Source of the DNA: DZBG01 sp049241565
GTDB lineage: Bacteria > Bdellovibrionota > Bacteriovoracia > Bacteriovoracales > Bacteriovoracaceae
Length of the DNA stretch: 64,000 bases
Assembly (NCBI GenBank): GCA_049241565.1
Contig: JBMLQL010000009.1
Span: 71,680 to 135,679, forward strand
Reading direction: 5' to 3'
Positions 24,664 to 33,250 of the stretch are shown here, piece by piece. The number at the start of each line of letters is the position of its first letter. The first letter of the stretch is position 1. Under the pieces are notes generated by a model. The model did no database searches and had not been told where the DNA came from. It saw nothing but the letters and a program-made list of their open reading frames with translations. Made by a program: the position numbers and the translations under genes.

Positions 24664-26007
24664 ATGAGTCGCCCAAATACTCCTGAAATGCCCCATGATA
24701 TCCCTGCAGAAAAGGCCCTTTTAGGTTGTCTCCTTATTGATAATCATAGTTTTGATGAGATCTCGGATATCAATTTGAGCACAGATGATTTTTATCATCC
24801 TCAGTATGGAAGTATTTTTGCGGCCATTAAAGAACTTCACATCGAATCAAAACCTTTTGATATTGTAACCACAACATCAAAACTTAATGATCAAGGTAAG
24901 CTTGAGAGAGTTGGTGGGCAAACAACACTCGTGACTATTTGTGAGGACATTGGATCTTCTGCCAATGTTCAGTATTACGCCAAGCTGATTAAACAGAAGT
25001 CAGTTCTCCGCGATGTTATTCGAAATGCCTCTCGCGTCATTGAGTCTGGAACAAATTTTGTGGGAAGTATTGAAGACTTCCTCAACGATGTAGAGTCGAG
25101 TTTCTTTAAACTCACTAATCAAACTAAAGCTAATAAAATGGTCTCTTTGAAAGAGGCCCTCTACGAAAACTTAAAAGAACTTGAAAAGCCTGCTCGTGCT
25201 AAAGGGGAGCTCTCAGGTCTCTCGACTGGTTTTCCATCGTTAGATAAAAGACTTCTTGGCCTTCAACCTGGGCAGATGGTCATTGTGGCGGCTCGCCCTG
25301 GTATGGGAAAGACAGCTCTTGCACTGAACTGGGCCATTAACTCTGTGAAAATTTCGGGTCTTCCTGTGGCGGTCTTTTCCTACGAGATGATGTACCCAGA
25401 ACTTTCAATGCGTCTTCTGGCCTCAGAGTCAGGTGTGGATTCAAGAAAGCTTCGTACTAAAGATTTTAATGAAATGGATTTACGAGCGATTTCTGTCGGT
25501 ATTCAGCGCCTTTCTAATTTGCCGATCATGATTTCAGATAATGGTTCAACCACTCTCATCGATATTCGTTCTTACTGCCGTAAAATCAAAGCAGAAAGAG
25601 GCCTTGGGATGATTGTGATCGACTACTTACAGTTGATGCAGCCCCATGTGAAAAAACCTCAGCGTGAACAAGAGATTGCAGAGATTTCCCGTGGGATCAA
25701 AATGCTCGCCAATGAGCTTCAGGTTCCAATTGTGGCCCTCTCGCAGCTTAACCGATCGGCCTCATCACGTTCGGATCGCCGTCCTCAACTTCAAGATTTA
25801 CGTGAGTCAGGATCTCTTGAACAGGATGCGGATATTGTGTGTCTGATTCACCGTGAAGATTACTATGATGAGAATACTCCCAAAAAAGGAATTGCCGAAG
25901 TTATTATCGCCAAAAACCGTGCTGGGGAAGTAGGAACTGTAGAGCTCTCTTGGATTGGATCTCAAACGAAGTTCGGAGAGATCGAGGGGCATCGTCAGCC
26001 AGAATAA
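24664..26007 (+). CDS. dnaB: Replicative DNA helicase
   Basis: This 447-residue protein has the DnaB N-terminal domain (about 8-110, PAEKALLGCLLID) and the RecA-like helicase domain. Walker A is AARPGMGKTAL, the DnaB-specific FSYEMMYPEL follows, and the Walker B region reads MIVIDYLQLM. Then come SQLNRS and LRESGSLEQDADIV. It unwinds DNA at the replication fork as a hexamer. No intein or insertion is seen, and length is normal. GAGGAAG precedes the ATG. It begins 15 bases after the L9 terminator; dnaB after rplI is a common bacterial order. Confidence 0.97.
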   Translation: MSRPNTPEMPHDIPAEKALLGCLLIDNHSFDEISDINLSTDDFYHPQYGSIFAAIKELHIESKPFDIVTTTSKLNDQGKLERVGGQTTLVTICEDIGSSANVQYYAKLIKQKSVLRDVIRNASRVIESGTNFVGSIEDFLNDVESSFFKLTNQTKANKMVSLKEALYENLKELEKPARAKGELSGLSTGFPSLDKRLLGLQPGQMVIVAARPGMGKTALALNWAINSVKISGLPVAVFSYEMMYPELSMRLLASESGVDSRKLRTKDFNEMDLRAISVGIQRLSNLPIMISDNGSTTLIDIRSYCRKIKAERGLGMIVIDYLQLMQPHVKKPQREQEIAEISRGIKMLANELQVPIVALSQLNRSASSRSDRRPQLQDLRESGSLEQDADIVCLIHREDYYDENTPKKGIAEVIIAKNRAGEVGTVELSWIGSQTKFGEIEGHRQPE

Positions 26008-26019
26008 GGGATTTTCTTT

Positions 26020-27201
26020 ATGAGTGCTGTTTCATATTTTCATTGGAATCAGTCAGAACTCCTAAAGTGCACAGAGCCACGTTCGGCTTTTCTTTATTTT
26101 TCAACTTACCGTCTGAATCTTTTGACGGGCCACTATGAGGCCACAGGCATTGATCGTTTGTGGAGAGAACTCGCTGAAATTAATATTACTGATTTTAAAC
26201 AATTTCCTTATGTGATTCATTTTTATTTTGAAGCAGGTCTTTATCTTCACGGGATGAAAGAGCTTCTTCAGGAAGAAACACCACTCGCCATGGTCTTAAA
26301 TTATGATAAGGGACATTTTGTTTCTAAAAAAAGATTTAAAAAACCAGCGAGGCCTCTTGAGTTGAAGTATCTTCAAGGTCCACTTTATAGTGATTATAAA
26401 AAGCAATTTGAGCAGGTCTATCGTCATCTTTTAAACGGAGACTGCTATCAGATAAATTTAACTCATCCTTACGAGTATTTTTATGAAAAGACTCAGAGTT
26501 GTGATGATTGGTTAAATCACTTCTTTAGCTCTGATAAAATATCCCCTTATGCTCATGCGACTTATATTCAAGATTTAGAACAATTGATCTTGAGTAATTC
26601 TCCTGAATGTCTTGTTCAAAAGAGCCAGCGTGGAGATGAAATTTTTACGATGCCTATCAAAGGGACTATCCGTTTTAAGGATAAAAACGAATCACAAAAA
26701 ATCTGGAACACACTGAAAAATTCGATCAAAGATGAAAATGAGCTGTTCATGATTACAGATCTTTTACGAAATGATTTGAATTTTCTAAGTGGTGGTCAGA
26801 GTTGTGTGAGAGCCTTGAAAAAACCACTTCATGTTCCAGGACTTCTTCATCAATACTCTGTTATTTCGGCCCCTTTAAAACCTTTTCAAGATCTGTATTC
26901 AACACTCTTGGGAATTTTCCCTGGGGGAAGTATCACAGGAGCGCCTAAAAAACGTGTGATGGAGTATATTCACCAAATTGAAATGAATCCTCGTGGCCTT
27001 TATTGTGGTTCAACTTTGCTCATGTATGAAAAATTTTGCGGTCTTAATATCAATATTAGAACTGCTGATATTTCACTCATGGATCGTCACTTGAGACTTG
27101 GTGCTGGTGGAGGAGTGACACTGAAAAGTAAGCCCTCGGAGGAGTTTTTGGAGATGAAATCCAAAGCGGAGAGTTTTCTAACATTGTTCTTAAGGCCCTA
27201 A
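26020..27201 (+). CDS. pabB: Aminodeoxychorismate synthase component I
   Basis: This 393-residue chorismate-binding enzyme has the ordered motifs GDCYQINLTHPYEY, SNSPECLV, MPIKGTIRF, MITDLLRNDL, FPGGSITGAPKKRVMEYI, RGLYCGSTLL and INIRTADI. The PIKGT tetrad region is typical of PabB rather than anthranilate synthase TrpE, and the length matches a PabB lacking the extra domains of TrpE. It converts chorismate to 4-amino-4-deoxychorismate for folate synthesis. No pabA or pabC gene is adjacent. It starts 12 bases after dnaB, probably on the same transcript. Confidence 0.9.
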   Translation: MSAVSYFHWNQSELLKCTEPRSAFLYFSTYRLNLLTGHYEATGIDRLWRELAEINITDFKQFPYVIHFYFEAGLYLHGMKELLQEETPLAMVLNYDKGHFVSKKRFKKPARPLELKYLQGPLYSDYKKQFEQVYRHLLNGDCYQINLTHPYEYFYEKTQSCDDWLNHFFSSDKISPYAHATYIQDLEQLILSNSPECLVQKSQRGDEIFTMPIKGTIRFKDKNESQKIWNTLKNSIKDENELFMITDLLRNDLNFLSGGQSCVRALKKPLHVPGLLHQYSVISAPLKPFQDLYSTLLGIFPGGSITGAPKKRVMEYIHQIEMNPRGLYCGSTLLMYEKFCGLNINIRTADISLMDRHLRLGAGGGVTLKSKPSEEFLEMKSKAESFLTLFLRP

Positions 27202-27289
27202 AATCAAGTTGGGATATCGTCATTTCAAATGTTTTGCCTATAATTCTCAAGAATCATCTTAAATAATCTTACATCGATAGACCCTTTGA

Positions 27290-27319
27290 TTGACTTATCT
27301 TTTGACCACTCGATATGCT
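27290..27319 (+). promoter_or_regulatory. Putative promoter for the 71-residue protein
   Basis: TTGACT (27290-27295) and TATGCT (27314-27319) are 18 bases apart. A short hairpin, CCACT (27332-27336) with AGTGG (27349-27353), lies in the leader just before the ribosome binding site AAGGAG. The rest of the 176-base gap after pabB holds nothing else I recognise. Confidence 0.5.
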
Positions 27320-27377
27320 TTCCCAAAATCACCACTAAACGGATTTTAAGTGGGGAATCATTTCAAGGAGAACAGAA

Positions 27378-27593
27378 ATGCACACAGAAACTCTGGCCAC
27401 TATTGGTGCAGAAGTGAGAGCGAGTAAAATCAGCTTGAACACATTAGCTGAGATGACTGGCTTCCCGGTCGAGCTTATTCAGCAGGAGCTTTTTTCAGCA
27501 GAGACCAGCGTCGAAGACGAGGGAGTTTCTCTGGAAGATCTTCGTAAAGCGATGTTGTCATATATTGATTCGGCCATGCTGATCAACGACTAA
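27378..27593 (+). CDS. Small helix-turn-helix-like protein, function unknown
   Basis: This is a 71-residue acidic protein with the ribosome binding site AAGGAG 6 bases before the ATG, its own likely promoter, and a terminator 30 bases after the stop. Residues 18-40 (ISLNTLAEMTGFPVELIQQE) resemble a helix-turn-helix, so a small DNA-binding regulator is possible, but the surrounding acidity argues against a typical repressor. It is an isolated transcription unit between pabB and the flagellar stator genes. Confidence 0.6.
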   Translation: MHTETLATIGAEVRASKISLNTLAEMTGFPVELIQQELFSAETSVEDEGVSLEDLRKAMLSYIDSAMLIND

Positions 27594-27623
27594 TTTTTCA
27601 ATTTCAATACAGTTTTTCTAATG

Positions 27624-27656
27624 AAGCCTGAGTTAATAGCTCGGGCTTTTTGCTTT
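27624..27656 (+). terminator. Rho-independent terminator
   Basis: AAGCCTGAG (27624-27632) pairs with CTCGGGCTT (27640-27648), with one G-T pair and a 7-base loop, followed by TTTGCTTTT. It separates the 71-residue gene from motA. Confidence 0.85.
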
Positions 27657-27671
27657 TAAACGCCTGAAACT

Positions 27672-27698
27672 TAAAGTTCTGTTTTTAATTTCCGATAG
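27672..27698 (+). promoter_or_regulatory. FliA (sigma-28)-type flagellar promoter of motAB
   Basis: TAAAGTTC (27672-27679), 11 bases, then TCCGATAG (27691-27698). The enteric FliA consensus is TAAAGTTT-N11-GCCGATAA, so spacing is exact and 13 of 16 positions match. Transcription would begin near 27706, giving a leader of about 33 bases to the motA ATG. Placement before a motility gene supports it strongly. Confidence 0.78.
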
Positions 27699-27738
27699 TT
27701 TATCCAAACAAAGTTTTTTCCTTCAAGGATTGGAATAT

Positions 27739-28506
27739 ATGGATATAGCTACACTCGTCGGTTTTATTCTTGCTATCGCTTCAATTGTCTACTCAATTGC
27801 TTTGGGAGGCTCGTTCATTATTTTTTATGATTTGCCTTCTCTCGTATTGATTGGAGGTGGGGTTGCCGCAACAGTTTTTTTAAAGTGGCCCCTAGATATA
27901 GTAAAGGCTGCAATAACAGTATATTTAAAATCTCTTTTTACAACACCCGTTGATTTAAAAGCGATGATAGACGAAATCCAAAGATTAGCTGAAACAGCGA
28001 GAAGAGAGTCAGTCTTTGCCTTAGAAAAAATTCCTGTTGAGGATAAATTTCTCAAAAAAGCTGTGACTTTAGCTGCTGACAATAGACCGCCAGAAGTGAT
28101 TTCTTCCATCCTAGGTCTTGAAATTTCGGCTATGGAAGATCGTCATTCTAAAGGTGCTGATGTCTTTGATCAGATGGGAGCCGATGGGCCGGCCATGGGA
28201 ATGATTGGGACCTTGATGGGTCTAGTTCAAATGCTACAAAATATGTCTGATCCATCATCAATTGGTCCCGCCATGGCGGTTGCTCTTCTTACAACATTTT
28301 ATGGTGCATTAATTGCAAACGTCTTTTGCTTACCTATTGCTGCAAAATTAAAAGTGAGATCGAAGGAAGAGTCTGCCAAGATGAATATTATCATCGCAGG
28401 AGTTTTAGGGATTGTGGCAGGCGAAAATCCACGTACAGTGAGAGAGAAATTAGAATCGTTTCTCCCACCTTCTCAGCGTACTGTTGCTGAAGAAAAGAAG
28501 GACTAA
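27739..28506 (+). CDS. motA: Flagellar motor stator protein MotA
   Basis: This 255-residue protein has four transmembrane segments: two near the N-terminus (about 3-25 and 30-50) and two after a cytoplasmic loop (about 150-170 and 180-200). The family motifs MGADGPAMGMIGTLMGLVQML and, in the loop, the Arg/Glu-containing helix are present. With MotB it forms the ion channel that drives flagellar rotation. I take the ATG at 27739, because AAGGA lies about 9 bases upstream; an in-frame TTG at 27730 sits directly on that site. It lies behind a FliA-type promoter. Confidence 0.94.
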   Translation: MDIATLVGFILAIASIVYSIALGGSFIIFYDLPSLVLIGGGVAATVFLKWPLDIVKAAITVYLKSLFTTPVDLKAMIDEIQRLAETARRESVFALEKIPVEDKFLKKAVTLAADNRPPEVISSILGLEISAMEDRHSKGADVFDQMGADGPAMGMIGTLMGLVQMLQNMSDPSSIGPAMAVALLTTFYGALIANVFCLPIAAKLKVRSKEESAKMNIIIAGVLGIVAGENPRTVREKLESFLPPSQRTVAEEKKD

Positions 28507-28509
28507 GTT

Positions 28510-29298
28510 ATGGCTGATCAAAAATGTCCGCCCTGTAAAGCAGGAGCACCTGCATGGATGGCTTCCTTTGCAGATATGTGTACACTCCTTCTTACATTTT
28601 TTATTTTGCTACTTTCATTTGCGAAAACGGAGACGGCTAAATATGAAGCGGCCATGGGATCAATCCGAAATGCATTCGGAGGAAACGTTCTCAAGGCCGG
28701 TGAAGTGGTTCAGCTTGGTAAATCTCCGAGTGATGCTTTAACCATGATGGATGCCGAAACACCGGCAGCTCCTTTTCCTATTAATTTTCTGACTTCAGAG
28801 GGTCTTCTCGATAAAAAAGAAATTAATCGTGAAAGTGATGCTCAGTTAAGCCAAGTTCAAAGTATGCTTAAAGATAACGAACTCACTCAAGATGTTGATG
28901 TCTATGAGATGCCAGAATCAATTGTTGTGCGCCTGAAAGAAAAAATTAATTTTAAGAATGGATCAACGGCCATTGAAGATATTAATATCCAAGTTTTTGA
29001 GAGACTCATTAAACTGATGAGAGATAATGCTTGGAATATTATGGTTGAGGGACATGCTGAAAAGAATGAAACATTTAAAGATGGAGACGCTTATTCTCTC
29101 TCTTCGGCCAGAGCTCTTGCTGTGTCTAAGGCCTTGATTGGAAGAGGAGTTTCTTCAGATCGAATTACGACTATTTTTTACGGTGATTCAAGACCACAAA
29201 AAGAAGAAGCTGGTGTTAAATCAAATAATAGGCGTGTAGAGTTTCTTATCCGTAAGTCTGATTTAAGAGTTGAAGGTAGGAAGGTCCAGGCCGAATAA
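28510..29298 (+). CDS. motB: Flagellar motor stator protein MotB
   Basis: This 262-residue protein has a short N-terminus, one transmembrane helix with the ion-binding Asp (SFADMCTLLLTFFILLLSF), a linker/plug and a C-terminal OmpA-like peptidoglycan-binding domain (about 135-255), with VEGHAEKNE, SSARALAVSKALIGRGV and SNNRRVEFLI. It anchors the stator to the wall. The start is 3 bases after the motA stop with AAGGA overlapping the motA end. The N-terminal Cys pair (KCPPCKAG) is noticeable and may be a lineage feature. Confidence 0.95.
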   Translation: MADQKCPPCKAGAPAWMASFADMCTLLLTFFILLLSFAKTETAKYEAAMGSIRNAFGGNVLKAGEVVQLGKSPSDALTMMDAETPAAPFPINFLTSEGLLDKKEINRESDAQLSQVQSMLKDNELTQDVDVYEMPESIVVRLKEKINFKNGSTAIEDINIQVFERLIKLMRDNAWNIMVEGHAEKNETFKDGDAYSLSSARALAVSKALIGRGVSSDRITTIFYGDSRPQKEEAGVKSNNRRVEFLIRKSDLRVEGRKVQAE

Positions 29299-30185
29299 TG
29301 TTACCACTTACAATTGAATATTGTGTCCTTGAAGAATTCCCCTCACGAGCTGAGGGGATTCGTTTTTTATTGGGTTGCTCTCAGGCCCAGCTGAAGAAAG
29401 CAGATCTTCCTAAAAAATGGTTAACGAGTGCGAATATTAAAGGTGAGGTCTGGCGACTTCCAGTGGATCTCATCAATCATGGAAAGATTGCTCCTGCCTA
29501 TACAGGGCCATCAACACCTATTCTTAAAGAATCAAAAAACTTTCTGGCCGTTCATAAGCCTGCTCAGCTTCACTCTCATCCTTTGAGATACTCAGATACA
29601 AACACCATGTTGAATGCTCTCTATGATCTTGGGAGAAGTGAGCTTCTTGAGATAAATACTTCTCATTATGACCGCTCTCTTCTTTATAGGCTAGATTTTG
29701 AAACTTCGGGAGTAGTGATTTTTGCCAAATCTGATCTGGCCTACCAAGAGGTAAGAGAAAATTTTAACTCAATCACAAAAGAGAAAATCTATCTCGCTGT
29801 TGTCAGAGGACAATTTAACCGCGAAGGATTTCATGCTCACGAATTTGTTGGAAGTGGTGTCGGTGGTGAAAAACAGAAGCTAGTGCGACCAGGTGAGGGG
29901 CAGACAGCGACGCTTGAAGTCTCTTTATCTGAATACTCATCTCAGGATGATGTGAGTTTAGTGAGAGTGAAGCTCAAAACCGGTATTCGTCATCAAATTA
30001 GAGTACAACTAGCGACTCTTGGTTTTCCAATCTTGGGTGACGAGCTCTACGGAGGAGAAAAATCCTCACGGCTTTTTCTTCACGCCTATCAGTACGCGTT
30101 AGAGGGTATGAGTGAGAGTTTTACTGTTACTGATGAAAGAGCAGAATTATTTGACCGTTTCTTTGACCTTAACCGTACTTTTTAA
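29298..30185 (+). CDS. RluA-family pseudouridine synthase
   Basis: This 295-residue protein contains the RluA core: FLAVHKPAQLHSHP, the catalytic YRLDFETSGVVIFAKS with Asp, KIYLAVVRG, VKLKTGIRHQIRVQLA and FPILGDELYGG. It isomerises uridine in rRNA or tRNA; the target site cannot be assigned. The first 75 residues may be a reduced S4-like domain. The start shares a base with the motB stop (TAATG), so it is co-transcribed with motAB although functionally unrelated. The 3' end overlaps the convergent gene by 39 bases. Confidence 0.9.
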   Translation: MLPLTIEYCVLEEFPSRAEGIRFLLGCSQAQLKKADLPKKWLTSANIKGEVWRLPVDLINHGKIAPAYTGPSTPILKESKNFLAVHKPAQLHSHPLRYSDTNTMLNALYDLGRSELLEINTSHYDRSLLYRLDFETSGVVIFAKSDLAYQEVRENFNSITKEKIYLAVVRGQFNREGFHAHEFVGSGVGGEKQKLVRPGEGQTATLEVSLSEYSSQDDVSLVRVKLKTGIRHQIRVQLATLGFPILGDELYGGEKSSRLFLHAYQYALEGMSESFTVTDERAELFDRFFDLNRTF

Positions 30186-30635
30186 GTGATCCAAAATGTA
30201 TTTGTGATCCTTAATTGTCTGTAACTTCACAATATAATTTCCTGTCGTCACAGCGTTGATTTCAAGCTTTGGGTGCATCAGCTTATAGCGAATAATATCG
30301 ACTTTCTCGAGACTATCAAGCTGACTGTGATTAACAGTGAAGACCATATGATTGGCCAACTGACGATAGAGCATTGGGCGCAGCTGTTCCTCAGTTTTGA
30401 CCTCTTCTAGCTCCTTGATCTCAATAGCGAGATTATTCTTCTCACAATAGATATTCCAGTTCCCAGGAACGGCCTTCCCGAGTTTGATCAGGGCAGCAGA
30501 ACAAGAGGTCGGATTAAGCTTGGCATTTGAGAAAAGGCTCCACTGGTCCTTTTGAGAGGCTTGGTAGGCGACCAGGCCAAACATAAGGATTCCGATCGCA
30601 AGCATTGGTTTTTTCATCAATGTATTGAATAGCAT
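30147..30635 (-). CDS. Membrane-anchored protein of unknown function
   Basis: This is a protein of up to 162 residues with one N-terminal hydrophobic helix (IGILMFGLVAYQA) that could anchor it in the inner membrane or act as a signal sequence. The rest is soluble and mixed alpha/beta, with two Cys (Ser-Cys-Ser and Tyr-Cys-Glu) that may form a disulfide. No family is recognised. The start is uncertain: the ATG at 30635 sits immediately after AAGGGG, while the ATG at 30617 gives a more usual MKKP signal start but is 18 bases from that site. It overlaps the RluA-type gene by 39 bases at the 3' end. Confidence 0.6.
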   Translation of the reverse strand: MLFNTLMKKPMLAIGILMFGLVAYQASQKDQWSLFSNAKLNPTSCSAALIKLGKAVPGNWNIYCEKNNLAIEIKELEEVKTEEQLRPMLYRQLANHMVFTVNHSQLDSLEKVDIIRYKLMHPKLEINAVTTGNYIVKLQTIKDHKYILDHLKSTVKVKETVK

Positions 30636-30732
30636 CCCCTTATTATCCCTCGAATTATGGAAAAAGATACTAAAGAGTTCTAGCCTAGTAGCCGATAAAA
30701 GTAGTCAGAAAAGGTTCTCAAAAGGGAGAAAG

Positions 30733-31680
30733 ATGAGTCGAGTTAAGCAGATCACGGATAATTCATTTTGGAAGCGTCTTTATGCCCTTTCTAAGCTAGC
30801 TGAACCAAAGACGGCCAGTAAACTGGCCCATGAGTTCGGGGTGGAGGAAGAGCAGATTAAGTCAGATATTATGAAGGCCAGCGATTACGGACTAAAGATG
30901 AAGTCTGAGCAAATTGGCCATGATTTTTGGGTGATTCCCTCTGATGAAAAAACTCAAGGTGTGGATGTTCAATTAAGTGCCATTGAGTGGAGTCATCTCA
31001 ATCATTTTTTTACTATGGCCCTTCAGCGTTCTGAGTTTGCTGAATTTCACCATCTCCTTGTTCAGTTGAAGCAGCAATCAGAAAACCTTACCGAGTTTGA
31101 TCAATTGACTTCAGCTAATAATATGTCACTTGAGTTAAGTCCATTTAAAGAGAGAACAATTCAGCGAATTGAAGAGGGAATTGTGACAAAATCTCTCGTG
31201 CAAATTCATTTTGCTGATTCAAAAAAGAAAGTCATTTATCCTATCAGGATTGTTCACCTCGAGGGAGAACTGTCTTTAGTGGGGGAAGATTCACATGATC
31301 ATTGTTTGTTTGTCATGAATCTCAGTGAGATGACAAGAGTAAGTGTTCTCGCTCAATCCTATATTCCTCAAGTCACTCCGTTTGAGCTTGAAGAATTTAT
31401 TTCGGCCATTAGAAATATGAATGAGAAAGAGACGCGCCTCATTCTCAAAATTCATGACCCAGAGTCTGTTAATTTGTTCCCTAATTATCATTTTTTAGGG
31501 AAGCCGTGCATGATTACTAACCCTAGTGGAGATTTGATTTGGGCCGCTTATGTGGAGCCCTGTGCGGATCTTTATGACTGGCTTATTGAGCTTGGCAACA
31601 AAGTAGAAATCTTAGACCCCGTTCAATTTAAAGCAGAATATCTAGGATATTGTGAAGAAAAACTGAGCAAAATCGCCTAA
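30733..31680 (+). CDS. WYL-domain-like transcriptional regulator
   Basis: The frame is open from 30625, but GGGAG before the ATG at 30733 and the start MSRVKQITDNSFWKRLYAL mark the likely beginning (315 residues). The N-terminal 60 residues resemble a winged helix (ASKLAHEFGVEEEQIKSDI). The middle (about 145-215) looks like a WYL-type ligand-sensing domain, with QIHFADSKKKVIYPIRIVHL then strands, although the literal Trp-Tyr-Leu triad is not kept. The C-terminal region has the WCX-like strand pattern. Such proteins are usually DNA-binding regulators. Target genes unknown. Confidence 0.65.
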   Translation: MSRVKQITDNSFWKRLYALSKLAEPKTASKLAHEFGVEEEQIKSDIMKASDYGLKMKSEQIGHDFWVIPSDEKTQGVDVQLSAIEWSHLNHFFTMALQRSEFAEFHHLLVQLKQQSENLTEFDQLTSANNMSLELSPFKERTIQRIEEGIVTKSLVQIHFADSKKKVIYPIRIVHLEGELSLVGEDSHDHCLFVMNLSEMTRVSVLAQSYIPQVTPFELEEFISAIRNMNEKETRLILKIHDPESVNLFPNYHFLGKPCMITNPSGDLIWAAYVEPCADLYDWLIELGNKVEILDPVQFKAEYLGYCEEKLSKIA

Positions 31681-31689
31681 GATAGGCAG

Positions 31690-32259
31690 ATGAAAAAAGA
31701 CAGTTTATCGTCAAAGCAATTATTTTGGCTTTCGTTTCTGCCGGCCATCGCTTATTGGCTCCTTGAGGAATACACCACTCTTGAGATTGCTCTCATGGGT
31801 GGAATGGGACTTGCTCTCATTGAATGTTGTATAGAGAAGTATTTTTCTGGGCATCTTCATGCCATGACCAAATTAAATCTATTATTGATCCTAGGTCTTG
31901 GGGGAGTTTCTTATTTTGCGAGAGATGGAGTTTGGTTTAAACTTCAGCCGTTTTTTACAGGATATGCTATGGGTGGTTTTCTCCTTTGGAAAAAATGGCG
32001 AAAGCAAAGTTTGATGGTGGAGATGTTTACAGACTGGGGAAGGAAACCTCCTCTTCCACCAGAAATTTATCAGAAAATGGAGTGGCATCTGGCCGTGTTC
32101 TTCATCGCTTATTCTTCATGGATGTTTTATGCCGCTATCAAACTACCCACTGATCAATGGCTTTTCTGGAAGACTGGCGGATTCTATCTCAGCTTTTTTG
32201 TTTTTGTGATTATAGATATGGTTTTTATGAGGATGAGTGCGAGGAAAGGATTAAGATGA
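31690..32259 (+). CDS. YciB/IspZ-like inner-membrane septation protein
   Basis: This 189-residue protein has about five hydrophobic segments. The C-terminal half has the YciB pattern: a Lys-Pro-like QPFFTGYAMGGFLLWKKW, a loop with PPLPPEIYQKMEWHLAVFF, then YAAIKLPTDQWLFWKTGG. YciB proteins are inner-membrane spanning proteins linked to envelope synthesis and septation. The match is recognisable but imperfect. It starts 9 bases after the WYL-like gene; its stop overlaps the next start (ATGA). Confidence 0.6.
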   Translation: MKKDSLSSKQLFWLSFLPAIAYWLLEEYTTLEIALMGGMGLALIECCIEKYFSGHLHAMTKLNLLLILGLGGVSYFARDGVWFKLQPFFTGYAMGGFLLWKKWRKQSLMVEMFTDWGRKPPLPPEIYQKMEWHLAVFFIAYSSWMFYAAIKLPTDQWLFWKTGGFYLSFFVFVIIDMVFMRMSARKGLR

Positions 32260-32801
32260 AGATTTGTATTTTTTGTGGAGCGGCCAGTGGAAACAATCCT
32301 AAGCATCTTGAGGCCTCTCGAGACCTCATGAATCTTTTTCACCAAAAGAAGATTGATCTGGTTTATGGAGGAGCGGCCATTGGAGTCATGGGAGAGCTTG
32401 CCAACACACTTATGTCTATAGGGGGAAATGTCTATGGCATTATTCCTCAACGTTTAATGAACAAAGAAGTGGCCCATCCTGGACTGACTAAAATCCATGT
32501 AGTCAAAGATATGCATGAGCGAAAAAAGATGATGTATGATATCTCTGACGGATTTTTGATTTACCCTGGAGGTCTAGGGACCATGGACGAGCTTTTTGAA
32601 ATTTTGACTTGGAGGCAACTAGGTTATCATCAAAAACCAATCGCTCTTTATAATAGTGATGGTTATTATGATCCACTTCTAAGCTTTATTGACCACGCCG
32701 TAAAAGAAGGATTTGTAAGCCCGGCTCATAGAGAGCTTCTTTATGTCAGCACTTCGATGACAGATATTATTAATTATTTTGAACAAAATCAGAAAACATG
32801 A
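32256..32801 (+). CDS. LOG-family phosphoribohydrolase
   Basis: This 181-residue protein begins at the ATG at 32256 (MKICIFCGAASG) behind AAAGGATTAAG; the upstream open frame runs inside the YciB-like gene. It carries CGAASGNNP, LVYGGAAIGVMGELA and YPGGLGTMDELFEILTWRQLG, the PGGxGTxxE signature of LOG/Rossmann-like proteins. These enzymes release free base from nucleoside 5'-monophosphates, such as cytokinin precursors or AMP. Start overlaps the YciB-like stop, and its stop overlaps the GNAT gene by 4 bases, so it is inside a tightly packed operon. Confidence 0.92.
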   Translation: MKICIFCGAASGNNPKHLEASRDLMNLFHQKKIDLVYGGAAIGVMGELANTLMSIGGNVYGIIPQRLMNKEVAHPGLTKIHVVKDMHERKKMMYDISDGFLIYPGGLGTMDELFEILTWRQLGYHQKPIALYNSDGYYDPLLSFIDHAVKEGFVSPAHRELLYVSTSMTDIINYFEQNQKT

Positions 32802-33250
32802 AAACAATTAAACTTATCCCTTATGAAACAACGAAGAGAGAAGAGGCCCAGGAATTAGTGGATATTGTCTTGAAGTACTATCCCAATACTGCTTTCCCGC
32901 CGACCTTAGAGAAAATGCTTAAGACTGGAGTGAAGTATTTTCGGGCAATGATTGATGATAAACAAATTGGAATCACTGGCTATGATTTAAAAACGCCGGC
33001 CCTGGCCGAAACAGTAAAGACTATTGTCTTTGATGAATTTAGAGGACAAAAACTTGGGGCTTTATTGTCTCAGGCCATTGAGGATGAGTGTCGTCGTATT
33101 GGGATTAAAAAAGTCATGACGACTATTTATCATTTTAACCATGCCATGATTAATATTAAACTCAAGCAAGGCTATACTATTGAGGGTTATCATCCAGACC
33201 ATGAAGCCCCTGGTTTTCATGAGTACAGCCTAGGCAAAAGACTTTTATGA
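32798..33250 (+). CDS. GNAT-family N-acetyltransferase
   Basis: This 150-residue protein has the GNAT fold outline. Strand 4 is TVKTIVFDEFRGQKLGALLSQ, where RGQKLG corresponds to the acetyl-CoA pyrophosphate loop (Q/RxxGxG/A). It is followed by AIEDECRRIGIKKVMTTIY and NIKLKQGYTIEGYHPD. Substrate unknown. Translationally coupled to both neighbours by ATGA overlaps. Confidence 0.82.
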   Translation: MKTIKLIPYETTKREEAQELVDIVLKYYPNTAFPPTLEKMLKTGVKYFRAMIDDKQIGITGYDLKTPALAETVKTIVFDEFRGQKLGALLSQAIEDECRRIGIKKVMTTIYHFNHAMINIKLKQGYTIEGYHPDHEAPGFHEYSLGKRLL

